NCBI GenBank assembly: GCA_035293805.1
Contig: DATGMD010000031.1
Span: 205,411 to 269,410, forward strand
Origin: JAJPHF01 sp035293805
GTDB lineage: Bacteria > Chloroflexota > UBA6077 > JAJPHF01
Reading direction: 5' to 3'
DNA length: 64,000 bases
In this document: piece after piece, positions 32,906 through 40,245 of the stretch
Layout of the letters: each line of letters opens with the position of its first letter
Position numbering within the stretch: position 1 is the stretch's first letter
Notes under the pieces: generated by a model
The model's input: only the letters and a program-made list of their open reading frames with translations
Databases searched by the model: none
What the model was told of the DNA's origin: nothing
Translations under genes and position numbers: made by a program

Positions 32906-33883
32906 ATGATCGTCGATTGCCACACGCACTACCTGCCGACACCCCTATTGGAAGCGCTGCGTGCCGCTAAGGCGGGTACGCCGATGGGACCGTTCCTCGC
33001 GCACCCGCTCGACCGCCTCGACGAGCAGCTGCGGATCCTCGACGCCGAGGAGATCGACCGCGCCCTGCTCACCTACTCGATGCTGCTGGAGCCGGCTATC
33101 GCCGCGGCCGGCATGTCGCGGGCGGACGGCGTCCGGCTCGCCAACGACGCGATGGCCGCCGCCATTCGTCAGTTCCCCGACCGCTTCCTGGGCGCCGCGG
33201 CGGTCGACTCCGCGGCCGGCGCGGCGGCCATCCCGGAGCTCGACCGCGCGGTCGGCCAGCTCGGCATGCGGGCCGTCCACATGGTCACGAACTACGATGG
33301 CGTGTTTCTCGATTCGCCCACGTTCTGGCCGATCTACCGCCGTGCCGAGGAGCTGGGCGTGCCCGTGATGGTCCACCCCACGGGGCCGAAGGGCTGGTCG
33401 GCACTCCAGGCCAACATGGAGGCCGACTGGATCGCCGCCGAGCTAGGCTCGCCGCTCGACACGACGCTGTCGATTGCGCGCATGATCATGCGCGGCGTCT
33501 TCGACGAGTTCCGCCAGCTCCGCATCTGCTTCTGCCACCTGGGCGGCTTCATGCCCATGCTGGCCGGGCGGCTCGACACCAACTACGAGATGTACCGCAC
33601 GGTCCTCGGGCCGGAGGGCGCCAACGCGCTCGGCGTCATGCGGCGGGCCAGCGACTACTTTGGGCGCTACTATGTGGACATCCACTCGATGGACACCCCG
33701 GCCATCGAGTGCGCGCTGAAGACCGTGGGGCCCGACCGGATCGTCTTTGGCTCGGACTTCCCGTACAACCCGCCCACCGTCGGTATTCGTTTTGCCAAGG
33801 AGCGGCTAGCCGCGCTCGACGCGCCCCAGGCCGTGAAGGACCGCATCGCGCGCGAGAATGCGCGGGTGCTACTGAAGCTCTGA
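32906..33883 (+). CDS. Amidohydrolase_2 family protein (ACMSD-like)
   Basis: This 325-residue TIM barrel belongs to the amidohydrolase_2 family, which includes ACMSD and gamma-resorcylate decarboxylase, non-oxidative decarboxylases of aromatic or semialdehyde acids. The N-terminal metal motif IVDCHTHYLP, His in VMVHPTGP, His in CFCHLGGF and Asp in FGSDFPYNPP are in place. The ATG at 32906 follows a GGAAGGA ribosome site. It is divergent from the binding lipoprotein. It could supply ring-cleavage or decarboxylation steps for the aromatic pathway genes further right, but the substrate is unknown. Confidence 0.85.
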   Translation: MIVDCHTHYLPTPLLEALRAAKAGTPMGPFLAHPLDRLDEQLRILDAEEIDRALLTYSMLLEPAIAAAGMSRADGVRLANDAMAAAIRQFPDRFLGAAAVDSAAGAAAIPELDRAVGQLGMRAVHMVTNYDGVFLDSPTFWPIYRRAEELGVPVMVHPTGPKGWSALQANMEADWIAAELGSPLDTTLSIARMIMRGVFDEFRQLRICFCHLGGFMPMLAGRLDTNYEMYRTVLGPEGANALGVMRRASDYFGRYYVDIHSMDTPAIECALKTVGPDRIVFGSDFPYNPPTVGIRFAKERLAALDAPQAVKDRIARENARVLLKL

Positions 33884-33889
33884 GCCAGC

Positions 33890-33895
33890 TACAAT
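33890..33895 (+). promoter_or_regulatory. -10 element placing a leaderless start at 33902
   Basis: TACAAT at 33890-33895 would initiate transcription at about 33902, the A of the ATG of the next gene. A GAGG lies between them, so either leaderless or normal initiation from a longer transcript is possible. Confidence 0.4.
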
Positions 33896-33901
33896 GAGGT
33901 T

Positions 33902-34630
33902 ATGATGCTAGCTCTTGAGCGTCTGCGCGTCTGGCGCCGCCGGCGCGGGCGCCGTGCGCGGGCCGCCACGCGCGCGTGCCGCCGCGCCGCCGCGAGCTGC
34001 GTCCTGCTCGGGGCGCTCGCCGCGGCCTGTGGCCCGTCCGCCGCGGCCGGCCCGCCGGCCCCCTCGCGGGTTGGCTACGAGCGGCTGCAACAGGCCTACG
34101 CTGTGTGGCAGCTGCTAGACCGCGCTCGGGAGACCACGGCGCAGCTCAAGACCTGGCGAGAACTCGATCCCGAGACGGGCAGCAGCTGGGACTACGCCAT
34201 CCCGAATCGCAGCCATTACCGCTTCTTCGCCATGGACGGGCAGCTACATGAGGGCTACGAGAGCGACGAGACCGACTGCTGGCTGCGCGACGACGGCGCC
34301 TGGGACCGGCGGCCGATCGGCCGCCGGCCGCCGGTGGCCGCGGCGCTGGCCGACGACCTGTTTGGCGGCGCGGTGCGCATTGTCGCCGAGGATGTCACTG
34401 ACCTCGACGGCGTGCCAGTACAGGTGGTGCGCTTCAGCCAGCGGGCCGGCGACCGCCGCTGGTCCACGCTGGCGCAGGACCGCGAGGTCCGGGTCTGGAT
34501 CGCGGTCGACGACGCGCTGCCCCGCCGCGTGGAGGTCGCCACCCCCAGCTTCGCCGCCCCGGAGCGCTCCAGCGTCCGTGTGTTGAGCGACTTCGACGAG
34601 CCGCTCGACGTCGACTCGCCCTGCTCGTAG
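33902..34630 (+). CDS. Secreted lipoprotein, possibly LolA/LppX-like
   Basis: This 242-residue protein has a very Arg-rich N-terminus and then a lipoprotein signal ending in LLGALAAAC, so Cys43 should be lipidated. The mature part is beta-rich with EGYESDETDCWLRDDGAWDRR and EDVTDLDGVPVQVVRFSQ, suggesting a half-barrel lipid-binding fold like the lipoprotein at 9954-10670. The N-terminal extension of about 25 residues is unusual; a later start is possible but has no clear ribosome site. Confidence 0.6.
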   Translation: MMLALERLRVWRRRRGRRARAATRACRRAAASCVLLGALAAACGPSAAAGPPAPSRVGYERLQQAYAVWQLLDRARETTAQLKTWRELDPETGSSWDYAIPNRSHYRFFAMDGQLHEGYESDETDCWLRDDGAWDRRPIGRRPPVAAALADDLFGGAVRIVAEDVTDLDGVPVQVVRFSQRAGDRRWSTLAQDREVRVWIAVDDALPRRVEVATPSFAAPERSSVRVLSDFDEPLDVDSPCS

Positions 34631-34704
34631 CGGCGCCGCGGCGGCCGGGCGCCGCGGCCGGAGCCCTGCGACTGCTCACCGCGGACCGGCGACAAGGAGG
34701 CGCC

Positions 34705-35667
34705 GTGCTCGTCGAGTGTGTGCCCAACTTCAGCGAGGGACGCGACCGGGCGACGATCGCCGCTCTGCAGGACGCGGTGCGGAGCGTCGACGGCGCCCGA
34801 CTCCTCGACACGCACTCCGACGCCGATCACCACCGGACGGTGCTCACCTTCGCGGGTCCGCCGGGCGCCGTCGCCGAGGCGGCGTTTCGCGCGGTGCGCG
34901 AGGCAGCCGCGCGCATCGATCTGCGCGCCCACCGCGGCGTTCACCCGCGTATCGGCGCCGCGGACGTGGTGCCGTTCGTCCCGCTGGGTGATGCGCCCAT
35001 GGCGCTCTGCGTGGAGCTAGCCGTCGCGCTCGGTGCGCGGCTCGGCAGCGAGCTGGGCCTGCCCGTCTACCTGTATGGCGAGGCCGCGCGCCGCCCCGAG
35101 CGCCGTGTGCTGGCGAACGTGCGGCGAGGCGAGTACGAGGCCCTGGTCGCCGCGATCGCCAGCGATCCTGCCCGCACGCCGGACTTCGGCCCGGCGGCGC
35201 TCGGTCCCGCCGGCGCTGTCGCCGTGGGCGCTCGCGGTCCGCTCATCGCCTTCAACGTGCTGCTCGGCACGCCTGATGCGGCCGTCGCCCGGGCCGTCGC
35301 CCGCGCCGTGCGCGCCTCCAGCGGCGGGCTGCCTGGCGTGCAGGCGCTCGGCGTGTCCTGCTCGCGCCCGGGCGCCGTGCAGGTTACCATGAACCTCACG
35401 ATCCCCCGCCAGACCGGCCTCTGGGCCGCCTTCAGCGCCGTTCAGGCCGAGGCGGCCCGGCGCGGCGTCGCCGTGCTGGAGAGCGAGCTAGTGGGCCTGG
35501 TGCCCGCCGAGGTCGCCCTGGACGCCGCGGCGAAGGCGCTCGCCTTGCCTCGGCTCGGCCCGCGCCAGGTGCTCGAGCTAGCCTACGCCTGGCCCACGGG
35601 CGCATGGCCCGACGCGGTGGCGCCCCGCGACGCCGCGGGCGGCCCCGCGGGCCTCGAAACCGCCTGA
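34705..35667 (+). CDS. ftcD: Glutamate formimidoyltransferase
   Basis: This 320-residue protein is the formiminotransferase domain (EC 2.1.2.5), which moves a formimino group between formiminoglutamate and tetrahydrofolate. The N-terminal VECVPNFSEGRD signature is intact, and the catalytic histidine is H80 in AHRGVHPRIGAADVVPFVPL. The cyclodeaminase domain found in the mammalian fusion is absent. AGGAGG lies 5 bases before the GTG. No other histidine-utilisation genes are nearby, so its role may be one-carbon supply. Confidence 0.9.
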   Translation: MLVECVPNFSEGRDRATIAALQDAVRSVDGARLLDTHSDADHHRTVLTFAGPPGAVAEAAFRAVREAAARIDLRAHRGVHPRIGAADVVPFVPLGDAPMALCVELAVALGARLGSELGLPVYLYGEAARRPERRVLANVRRGEYEALVAAIASDPARTPDFGPAALGPAGAVAVGARGPLIAFNVLLGTPDAAVARAVARAVRASSGGLPGVQALGVSCSRPGAVQVTMNLTIPRQTGLWAAFSAVQAEAARRGVAVLESELVGLVPAEVALDAAAKALALPRLGPRQVLELAYAWPTGAWPDAVAPRDAAGGPAGLETA

Positions 35668-35680
35668 GAGGAACCTGCTC

Positions 35681-35896
35681 ATGGCCGACGCCACCGCTCC
35701 CCAGCCGGCGCCGACGCCCGACCCCGCCGTCGTGGACGCCGTGCGCCGGGTCTACGACGATCTGAAGACCCTGCTCGCCCGCGACGACCTGCCGCCCGGC
35801 TTGCGGCGCAACGCCGTGCAGGCGCTGTCCGCCGTCTGGATGATGATGGGCGACCTCGCCCTCGACTACGAGATGCTGTACGACCTCGGCGTCTGA
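35681..35896 (+). CDS. Small hypothetical protein
   Basis: This 71-residue, mostly helical and acidic protein starts 13 bases after ftcD with a GAGAGGA ribosome site and is probably co-transcribed with it. The C-terminal part (AVQALSAVWMMMGDLALDYEML) is a Met-rich amphipathic helix. No family is recognised. Confidence 0.6.
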   Translation: MADATAPQPAPTPDPAVVDAVRRVYDDLKTLLARDDLPPGLRRNAVQALSAVWMMMGDLALDYEMLYDLGV

Positions 35897-35898
35897 CG

Positions 35899-37230
35899 CT
35901 AGCGGTTCCCCGGCGGGGGCGGCGTGGCCGTCGGCGTCGGCGAATGCCAGGGGCGAGCGGTGGGGAACACCACCGGCGTCGTGGCCGGCGGCTGCCAGCG
36001 CCGCGCCGTCGGGCGAGGCGGTACGGGCGTCGCGGTCGAAGTGGCGCTTTGGGTGGGCGTGGCGGTCGGGGCCGCGGCCGCTGCCAGCAAGTAGTCGTAC
36101 ACCGCGCGTGTGAGCGCCGCCTCCGCCTCGACCACCGCGCCGTAGTCCCACGCGTCCTCGGCCAGCAAGGCGATGACGAACGGCGCGTCGGGCGCGTACA
36201 CGATCCCCACGTCGTGGACGATCCCGCCCAGGTTCCCCGTCTTGTGGGCCACGCGCGTGCCGGGCGGCAGGTGCGCGGGTAGGCGGTCGTTCACCCGCTG
36301 CTCCAGGAGCAGGTCACGCATGGCCGCCGTGCTGCTGTCGCTCGGCTCGTGGCCGCGCGCGATCAGCTCGAGCAGCCGTAGCATGTCGCGCGGCGACGTC
36401 GAGAGCCGGTCCCCGCCGAGGTGCGTTTCCAGCAGGTCGAGATCCCGCGCCGTCGCGTTCAGGCTCGCCCAGCCCACGCGATCGGCCAGCATGTTCGCCG
36501 TCGCGTTGTCGCTGATAGCGATCATGCGCTCCAGCGCGTCCGCGATACTCACCGAGGCCCCGACCGGCAGGTCGAGCGTGCCCAGGTCCAGATCGGCGTA
36601 GTGCGGCGTGAGGACCAGCCGCTCGGCCAGGTCGAGCCGGCCCGCGTCCCGCTGCCGAAAGACCTCGTACATGACCGGCAGCTTGAACAGGCTGGCCGCG
36701 GGGAACTCGCGGTCCGCGTTCAACAGGGCGCCCTCGCCGCTGTCGAGCGCCTTCACGGCCACGCCGAACACACCCTGCACGCCGCCTAGGTGCTGCTCCA
36801 CGAGGCCTGCCAGCCCGGGCGAGACGACGAGCGGCGGCTGGTCGGGCGCCGGCTCCGGCGCCACGTCCGCTGCCTGCATCGGCAGCCGATAGGCGCGTCG
36901 TAGCGGCTGCGTCGCTAGGGCGGCCGGGGTGGCCGCGAGCGCCAGCGGGCTCGCGGTGGGCGACTCGACCTCGGCGCCGCTGGGGGTGGGCGGCTCCGGT
37001 GGCGGCTCGTCCACCTCTTGCGCCGCCGCCACCCCGGCCACGAGCCCGCCGAGCATGCCGCCGGCGCGTGCGGCTGGGGCGATGGCCGCCGGCGGGGCGA
37101 CCCCAGCAGTGGCGGCGGGCCCCGGAGCGTCCGCGCGAGCCGCCCCGCGTGGGGCTGGCGTCGGGGTCGGCGCCGCGCAGCCCGCGGCAAGCGCGACGGC
37201 GAGCGCCACGCTCAGCGCCTGGCCGCGCAT
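35899..37230 (-). CDS. Beta-lactamase-fold serine hydrolase lipoprotein
   Basis: This 443-residue protein has a lipoprotein signal (ALAAGC), a disordered Pro/Ala-rich stretch of about 120 residues, and a penicillin-recognising serine-hydrolase domain. The active-site motifs are S180-L-F-K183, S240-D-N242 and K330-T-G332. The omega-loop Glu and Asn of true class A beta-lactamases are not clearly present, so a peptidase or other esterase role is as likely as drug resistance. A second Thr/Pro-rich tail follows the domain. It is convergent with the small ftcD-linked gene. Confidence 0.82.
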   Translation of the reverse strand: MRGQALSVALAVALAAGCAAPTPTPAPRGAARADAPGPAATAGVAPPAAIAPAARAGGMLGGLVAGVAAAQEVDEPPPEPPTPSGAEVESPTASPLALAATPAALATQPLRRAYRLPMQAADVAPEPAPDQPPLVVSPGLAGLVEQHLGGVQGVFGVAVKALDSGEGALLNADREFPAASLFKLPVMYEVFRQRDAGRLDLAERLVLTPHYADLDLGTLDLPVGASVSIADALERMIAISDNATANMLADRVGWASLNATARDLDLLETHLGGDRLSTSPRDMLRLLELIARGHEPSDSSTAAMRDLLLEQRVNDRLPAHLPPGTRVAHKTGNLGGIVHDVGIVYAPDAPFVIALLAEDAWDYGAVVEAEAALTRAVYDYLLAAAAAPTATPTQSATSTATPVPPRPTARRWQPPATTPVVFPTARPWHSPTPTATPPPPGNR

Positions 37231-37299
37231 CGCCACTCTCGTTAGTCCGCCCACCGTGCTTCCGGTCCCCGCACCGCCCGCCGCGTCCAGCCCACGCCG

Positions 37300-37328
37300 A
37301 GCATGGCACCCTTGGGGCGCCGTGTCAA
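37300..37328 (-). promoter_or_regulatory. Possible promoter of the serine hydrolase gene
   Basis: On the minus strand a perfect TTGACA (37323-37328) is followed after 17 bases by a poor -10, CATGCT (37300-37305), about 70 bases before the ATG. Confidence 0.35.
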
Positions 37329-37417
37329 TGGGGCTGAGCCGCCACCGCCGCGGTCCGTGACGCGACGGCGACGCGCGCCGTCGCCCCGGGACGCGGCTTT
37401 GCCCGCCATAGCCCGCG

Positions 37418-38128
37418 TCAGGCGCGGTACAGCGCCTCGACGAACCCGCTCGCTTCGAGCCGTTGCAGCACCGTCTGGTCGAGCAGCTGATTCGGGTCGA
37501 GGCTTGCCGCCCGCGGGTCGGCGGCGGCCGCGAGCAGCGGGGCCAGGTCGTCGGCCGAGAGGTACGGTATCCGTTCGAAATGGGGTGTTTCGCCGCTGGC
37601 GGGCGCCGATAATCCTTCGCGGGCCAGCGCCGCCGCCGTGGTGTCGGGCTGCGTCTCCACGCTGTGGATCCCCTCCAGCACACCGCGCAGGAAGCGCTCC
37701 ATGATCGGCTCGCGGCTCGTGGCCAGCGGCCGCAGGGTGACGACCGCGAGATCCGGCTGCCCGCCCAGGACGACGACGTCGATGCCGTTCGCGGCCCGAG
37801 CGACCAGCGTCGCGTCGAGCGGGGTCAGAAAGATCTGCGCCGCCGAGGCCAAGAGGTAAGTGTACGCGGTGTCCGCGTCTGGCAGCGCCTGTAGCTCCAC
37901 GTTCAACCCGTTGCGCGTAAACGCGCCCTCATCCCGCGCTACCCAGTACGGTAGCAGAGCCGCGGTCTTGCCGACGTAGACGACTTGCAGCGGTTCCAGC
38001 GGGGGCGCGACCTGGCGCGGCGGGTCCGCGGCCGCGGGCGCGGGCGTCGCGGCCGGGCGGCAGGCCAGTGCCGTCAGGGCGAGCAAGAGCCAGGCTGCGA
38101 GCGCGCGCTGCCCGCTACGGACGCTCAC
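37418..38128 (-). CDS. Internally shortened NMT1/THI5-type binding lipoprotein
   Basis: This 236-residue protein begins like the SsuA/THI5 binding lipoproteins: signal ending in LTALAC, then VVYVGKTAALLPYWVARDEGAF. It ends like them too, with ERFLRGVLEGIHSVET and LLDQTVLQRLEASGFVEALY. It is about 100 residues shorter than its relatives: the usual second lobe between GGQPDLAVVTL and REPIMERFL is missing while the frame stays open. It is probably a deletion derivative that no longer closes around a ligand. Its GTG overlaps the stop of a small upstream gene by 4 bases. Confidence 0.7.
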   Translation of the reverse strand: MSVRSGQRALAAWLLLALTALACRPAATPAPAAADPPRQVAPPLEPLQVVYVGKTAALLPYWVARDEGAFTRNGLNVELQALPDADTAYTYLLASAAQIFLTPLDATLVARAANGIDVVVLGGQPDLAVVTLRPLATSREPIMERFLRGVLEGIHSVETQPDTTAAALAREGLSAPASGETPHFERIPYLSADDLAPLLAAAADPRAASLDPNQLLDQTVLQRLEASGFVEALYRA

Positions 38129-38307
38129 TGCGACGCCTCCGCGCCCGCGGGCTCTGGTGGCCCGGCCCTGCCCAGCAGCGCGGCCTTCTCCGTCGCCGTC
38201 AACTCGTAGCTCGCCAGAGCCGCGTCGGGGTGGGTGCGTAATAGCTCCCGAAACGCCTCGTCCCGCAGCGCGCGGTGCATGACTCGCTCGACCTCCTGAA
38301 TCGCCAT
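38125..38307 (-). CDS. Os1348/NHLP-clan small protein
   Basis: This 60-residue protein resembles the Os1348 family of the NHLP clan, related to the leader parts of nitrile-hydratase-like RiPP precursors. The pattern VERVMHRALRDEAFRELL, then THPDAALASYELTATEKAAL, is characteristic. The tail after it is only about 15 residues (GPPEPAGAEASQ) and has no Cys, Ser or Thr cluster expected of a modified core, and no RiPP maturase is nearby. GGAGGGACG leads to the ATG, and a TATAAG element is at 38341-38346. It is coupled to the shortened binding-protein gene. Confidence 0.6.
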   Translation of the reverse strand: MAIQEVERVMHRALRDEAFRELLRTHPDAALASYELTATEKAALLGRAGPPEPAGAEASQ

Positions 38308-38444
38308 CGTCCCTCCGTGCCCGGTCCGCGCCGGGCTGGCCTTATAGCCTACCGCCCGGCGGCAGTATCGCGCCAGGCGCCGGGGAGTGGCACGGAACCT
38401 GCGATAGCCTAGTAGCTGCCTGCTGATCTCGAAAGGAGCGCCCG

Positions 38445-38654
38445 ATGGCCGCGGACTCTGCCCCGCCTGCCGCGTCGTGTCCCCCCCATCACTGGCTCAT
38501 CGAGCGCGACGACATGGGCCGTGACCGCTGGGCCTGCCAGAAGTGCGGCCTCGTCCGCGCCGACGGAGGGGGCCGCGCCGATACGCGCCGCCTCTCAAAT
38601 GTCTGTACTTGGAGCCGCGACGAGGTCGTCCTGCTCGACGTCGATCCCGAGTAG
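38445..38654 (+). CDS. Small zinc-ribbon-like protein
   Basis: This 69-residue protein holds a potential metal site made of CPPHH near residue 12 and WACQKCGL near residue 30, the layout of a small zinc ribbon. The acidic C-terminus ends in EVVLLDVDPE. AAGGAG lies 8 bases before the ATG. No specific family is recognised. Confidence 0.55.
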   Translation: MAADSAPPAASCPPHHWLIERDDMGRDRWACQKCGLVRADGGGRADTRRLSNVCTWSRDEVVLLDVDPE

Positions 38655-38810
38655 TCGTCCCTGGTCGCGTCCCCAATCCATCGCTGTCCAGTGGCTCTCG
38701 GATCACTGTCTATCCGCCTCCCGCCCGCAGTCGTTCCCTCCTTCGCGACCGCTGCGCCCCGCCACCTCAGCCCACGGCCCTGCCTCCTGCGGCGAGCGGC
38801 GCCGCGGGGC

Positions 38811-38839
38811 TTGACACCTCGCGACGCGCCGCCTATCGT
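38811..38839 (+). promoter_or_regulatory. Promoter of the GlcG/HbpS-like gene
   Basis: A perfect TTGACA (38811-38816) and TATCGT (38834-38839) have a 17-base spacer. Transcription would begin near 38846, giving a leader of about 70 bases. Confidence 0.55.
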
Positions 38840-38918
38840 GGCCGCGTAACGCATCAAGCCGGCGCGGGCCGCCACCGGGCCGGCCCGCGCCGGCTCACCG
38901 TGTGGAGGAGGAGGGCAC

Positions 38919-39497
38919 ATGCTGCTTATTCGTATCGGGCCTCGCACCCTGGCGGGTCTCGGCATGGCGCTAGCGCTGCTGGTCGGCATCGCGGCCGGGT
39001 CGCTGCGCCCCGTATCGCTCGTCGCGGCCGACCGCATGGCGCCCCCGGCCAGCGCGCTCCCGGCGCCGGTCGCGCAAGCCAGCCCGCGCATCAGCCTGGA
39101 GATGGCCGAGCGGATGCTCCAGGGCGCCATCGCCTACGCCCGCGAGCACGACTATCCGAGCAGCTTCGTCGTGCTCGACGCGGGCGGCCACCTGCTCGCC
39201 TCGGCGCGCATGGACGGCGCCGCGCTGTACACCATCGAGTTTGCGCGCGGCAAAGCGTATGGCTCCGCCGTCTCCGGGCGCTCCAGCGCCGCGCTGGGCG
39301 ACTCCTACCAGAACAACCCTGCTCTCTGGGGCGGCGCCGTGTCGCTCGGCTACCAGGGCCCCCTGCTGCCGTCCCGCGGCGCGCTGCCCGTGATGGTGGA
39401 CGGCGTGCTCGTCGGCGCGATGGGCGGCAGCGGCGGCCCGTCGCAGGAAGACGAGAACGCCGTGGCGGCCGGGCTGGCCGCCGCCGGCTTGCAGTAG
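38919..39497 (+). CDS. Exported GlcG/HbpS family protein
   Basis: This 192-residue protein has an N-terminal membrane or signal segment (LAGLGMALALLVGIAAGSL) and a GlcG/HbpS (DUF336) domain at about residues 55-192. That domain starts with ISLEMAERMLQGAIAYARE and includes FVVLDAGGHLLASARMDGA and VMVDGVLVGAMGGSGG. Members bind haem or small cofactors or stand next to oxidoreductases. AGGAGGAGG precedes the ATG. The hotdog protein follows closely. Confidence 0.85.
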   Translation: MLLIRIGPRTLAGLGMALALLVGIAAGSLRPVSLVAADRMAPPASALPAPVAQASPRISLEMAERMLQGAIAYAREHDYPSSFVVLDAGGHLLASARMDGAALYTIEFARGKAYGSAVSGRSSAALGDSYQNNPALWGGAVSLGYQGPLLPSRGALPVMVDGVLVGAMGGSGGPSQEDENAVAAGLAAAGLQ

Positions 39498-39560
39498 ACT
39501 GGATACGGTGCCCGGACGCCCGCCCCGCCTCGGCCGGGCGTTCGGAGTCCGCGTTCGAGG

Positions 39561-40016
39561 ATGCGCGTGGCGGAGCGGCAAGACGAGAGCCTGGCGCCCG
39601 TGCCCGGCACCGAGTGGTGCTTCGGCTGCGGGCCAGAGAACCCCCTCGGGCTGCACCCCCGGTTTCGCGCCGAGGGCACGATGCTGGTCGGCGAGTTTCG
39701 CGGGCGGCGCGAGCATCAGGGCTTTGGCGGCCTCGTGCAGGGGGGCGTGCTCACCGCGATGCTGGACGAGGTCATGGCCCACGCCGTCTGGGCAGAGGGC
39801 GTCTTCGCGGTCACCGGCCGCCTCGAGACGTTCTTCCGCAAGCCCGTGCCCATCGAGACGCCGCTGCGCGCGGAGGGCGAGGTGGTGGGGCGCCGCCCGC
39901 GTGTCTACGAGACGCGGGCCCGGCTGCTGCTGCCGGATGGCACCGTGGCCGTCGAGGGCACGGGCACGTTCGTGGAGCTGCCCGAGGGCCGCTTCGGCAC
40001 CGCGCCGGCGCGCTGA
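39561..40016 (+). CDS. Hotdog-fold thioesterase (PaaI-like)
   Basis: This 151-residue protein has the single hotdog domain of PaaI-type acyl-CoA thioesterases. The N-terminal CFGCGPENPLGLHP motif is typical, and the central helix GGLVQGGVLTAMLDEVMAHA carries the probable catalytic Asp. Its substrate is presumably an aromatic or medium-chain acyl-CoA. The start is near a GAGG that abuts the ATG; a GTG two codons later is an alternative. Confidence 0.82.
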   Translation: MRVAERQDESLAPVPGTEWCFGCGPENPLGLHPRFRAEGTMLVGEFRGRREHQGFGGLVQGGVLTAMLDEVMAHAVWAEGVFAVTGRLETFFRKPVPIETPLRAEGEVVGRRPRVYETRARLLLPDGTVAVEGTGTFVELPEGRFGTAPAR

Positions 40017-40023
40017 GCGCGGC

Positions 40024-40185
40024 TCACCCCGGGTGCCGCCGCCGCGCGTAGTTCACCAGGATCCACGCGCCCACGGCGATGTAGGCCATGCTGCCAGCGG
40101 CCAGCACCGGCGAACGGCTGCCGGTCCAGGCTGCCACGAGCAGCAACGGCCCCATCAGGATGAGCACCAGCCCCAGGCAGCTCAT
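40024..40185 (-). CDS. Small two-helix membrane protein
   Basis: A 53-residue open frame is closed by TGA 7 bases from the thioesterase stop and starts at an ATG preceded by GGAGG 3 bases away. It encodes two hydrophobic helices, LGLVLILMGPLLLVAAW and SPVLAAGSMAYIAVGAWILV, and a basic C-terminal end (NYARRRHPG), as expected of a small inner-membrane protein. It lies upstream of the two tandem binding lipoproteins in their direction only as a downstream gene. Function unknown. Confidence 0.55.
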   Translation of the reverse strand: MSCLGLVLILMGPLLLVAAWTGSRSPVLAAGSMAYIAVGAWILVNYARRRHPG

Positions 40186-40245
40186 GGGCCTCCAGCGTCC
40201 GCTCCCAGCATAGCAGACGCCAGGCGACCCCGGCGCTCGCGCCCC

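Noticed and set aside
38125..38307. RiPP precursor with a modified core
   Set aside because: The C-terminal tail lacks Cys/Ser/Thr clusters and there is no maturase or transporter nearby.
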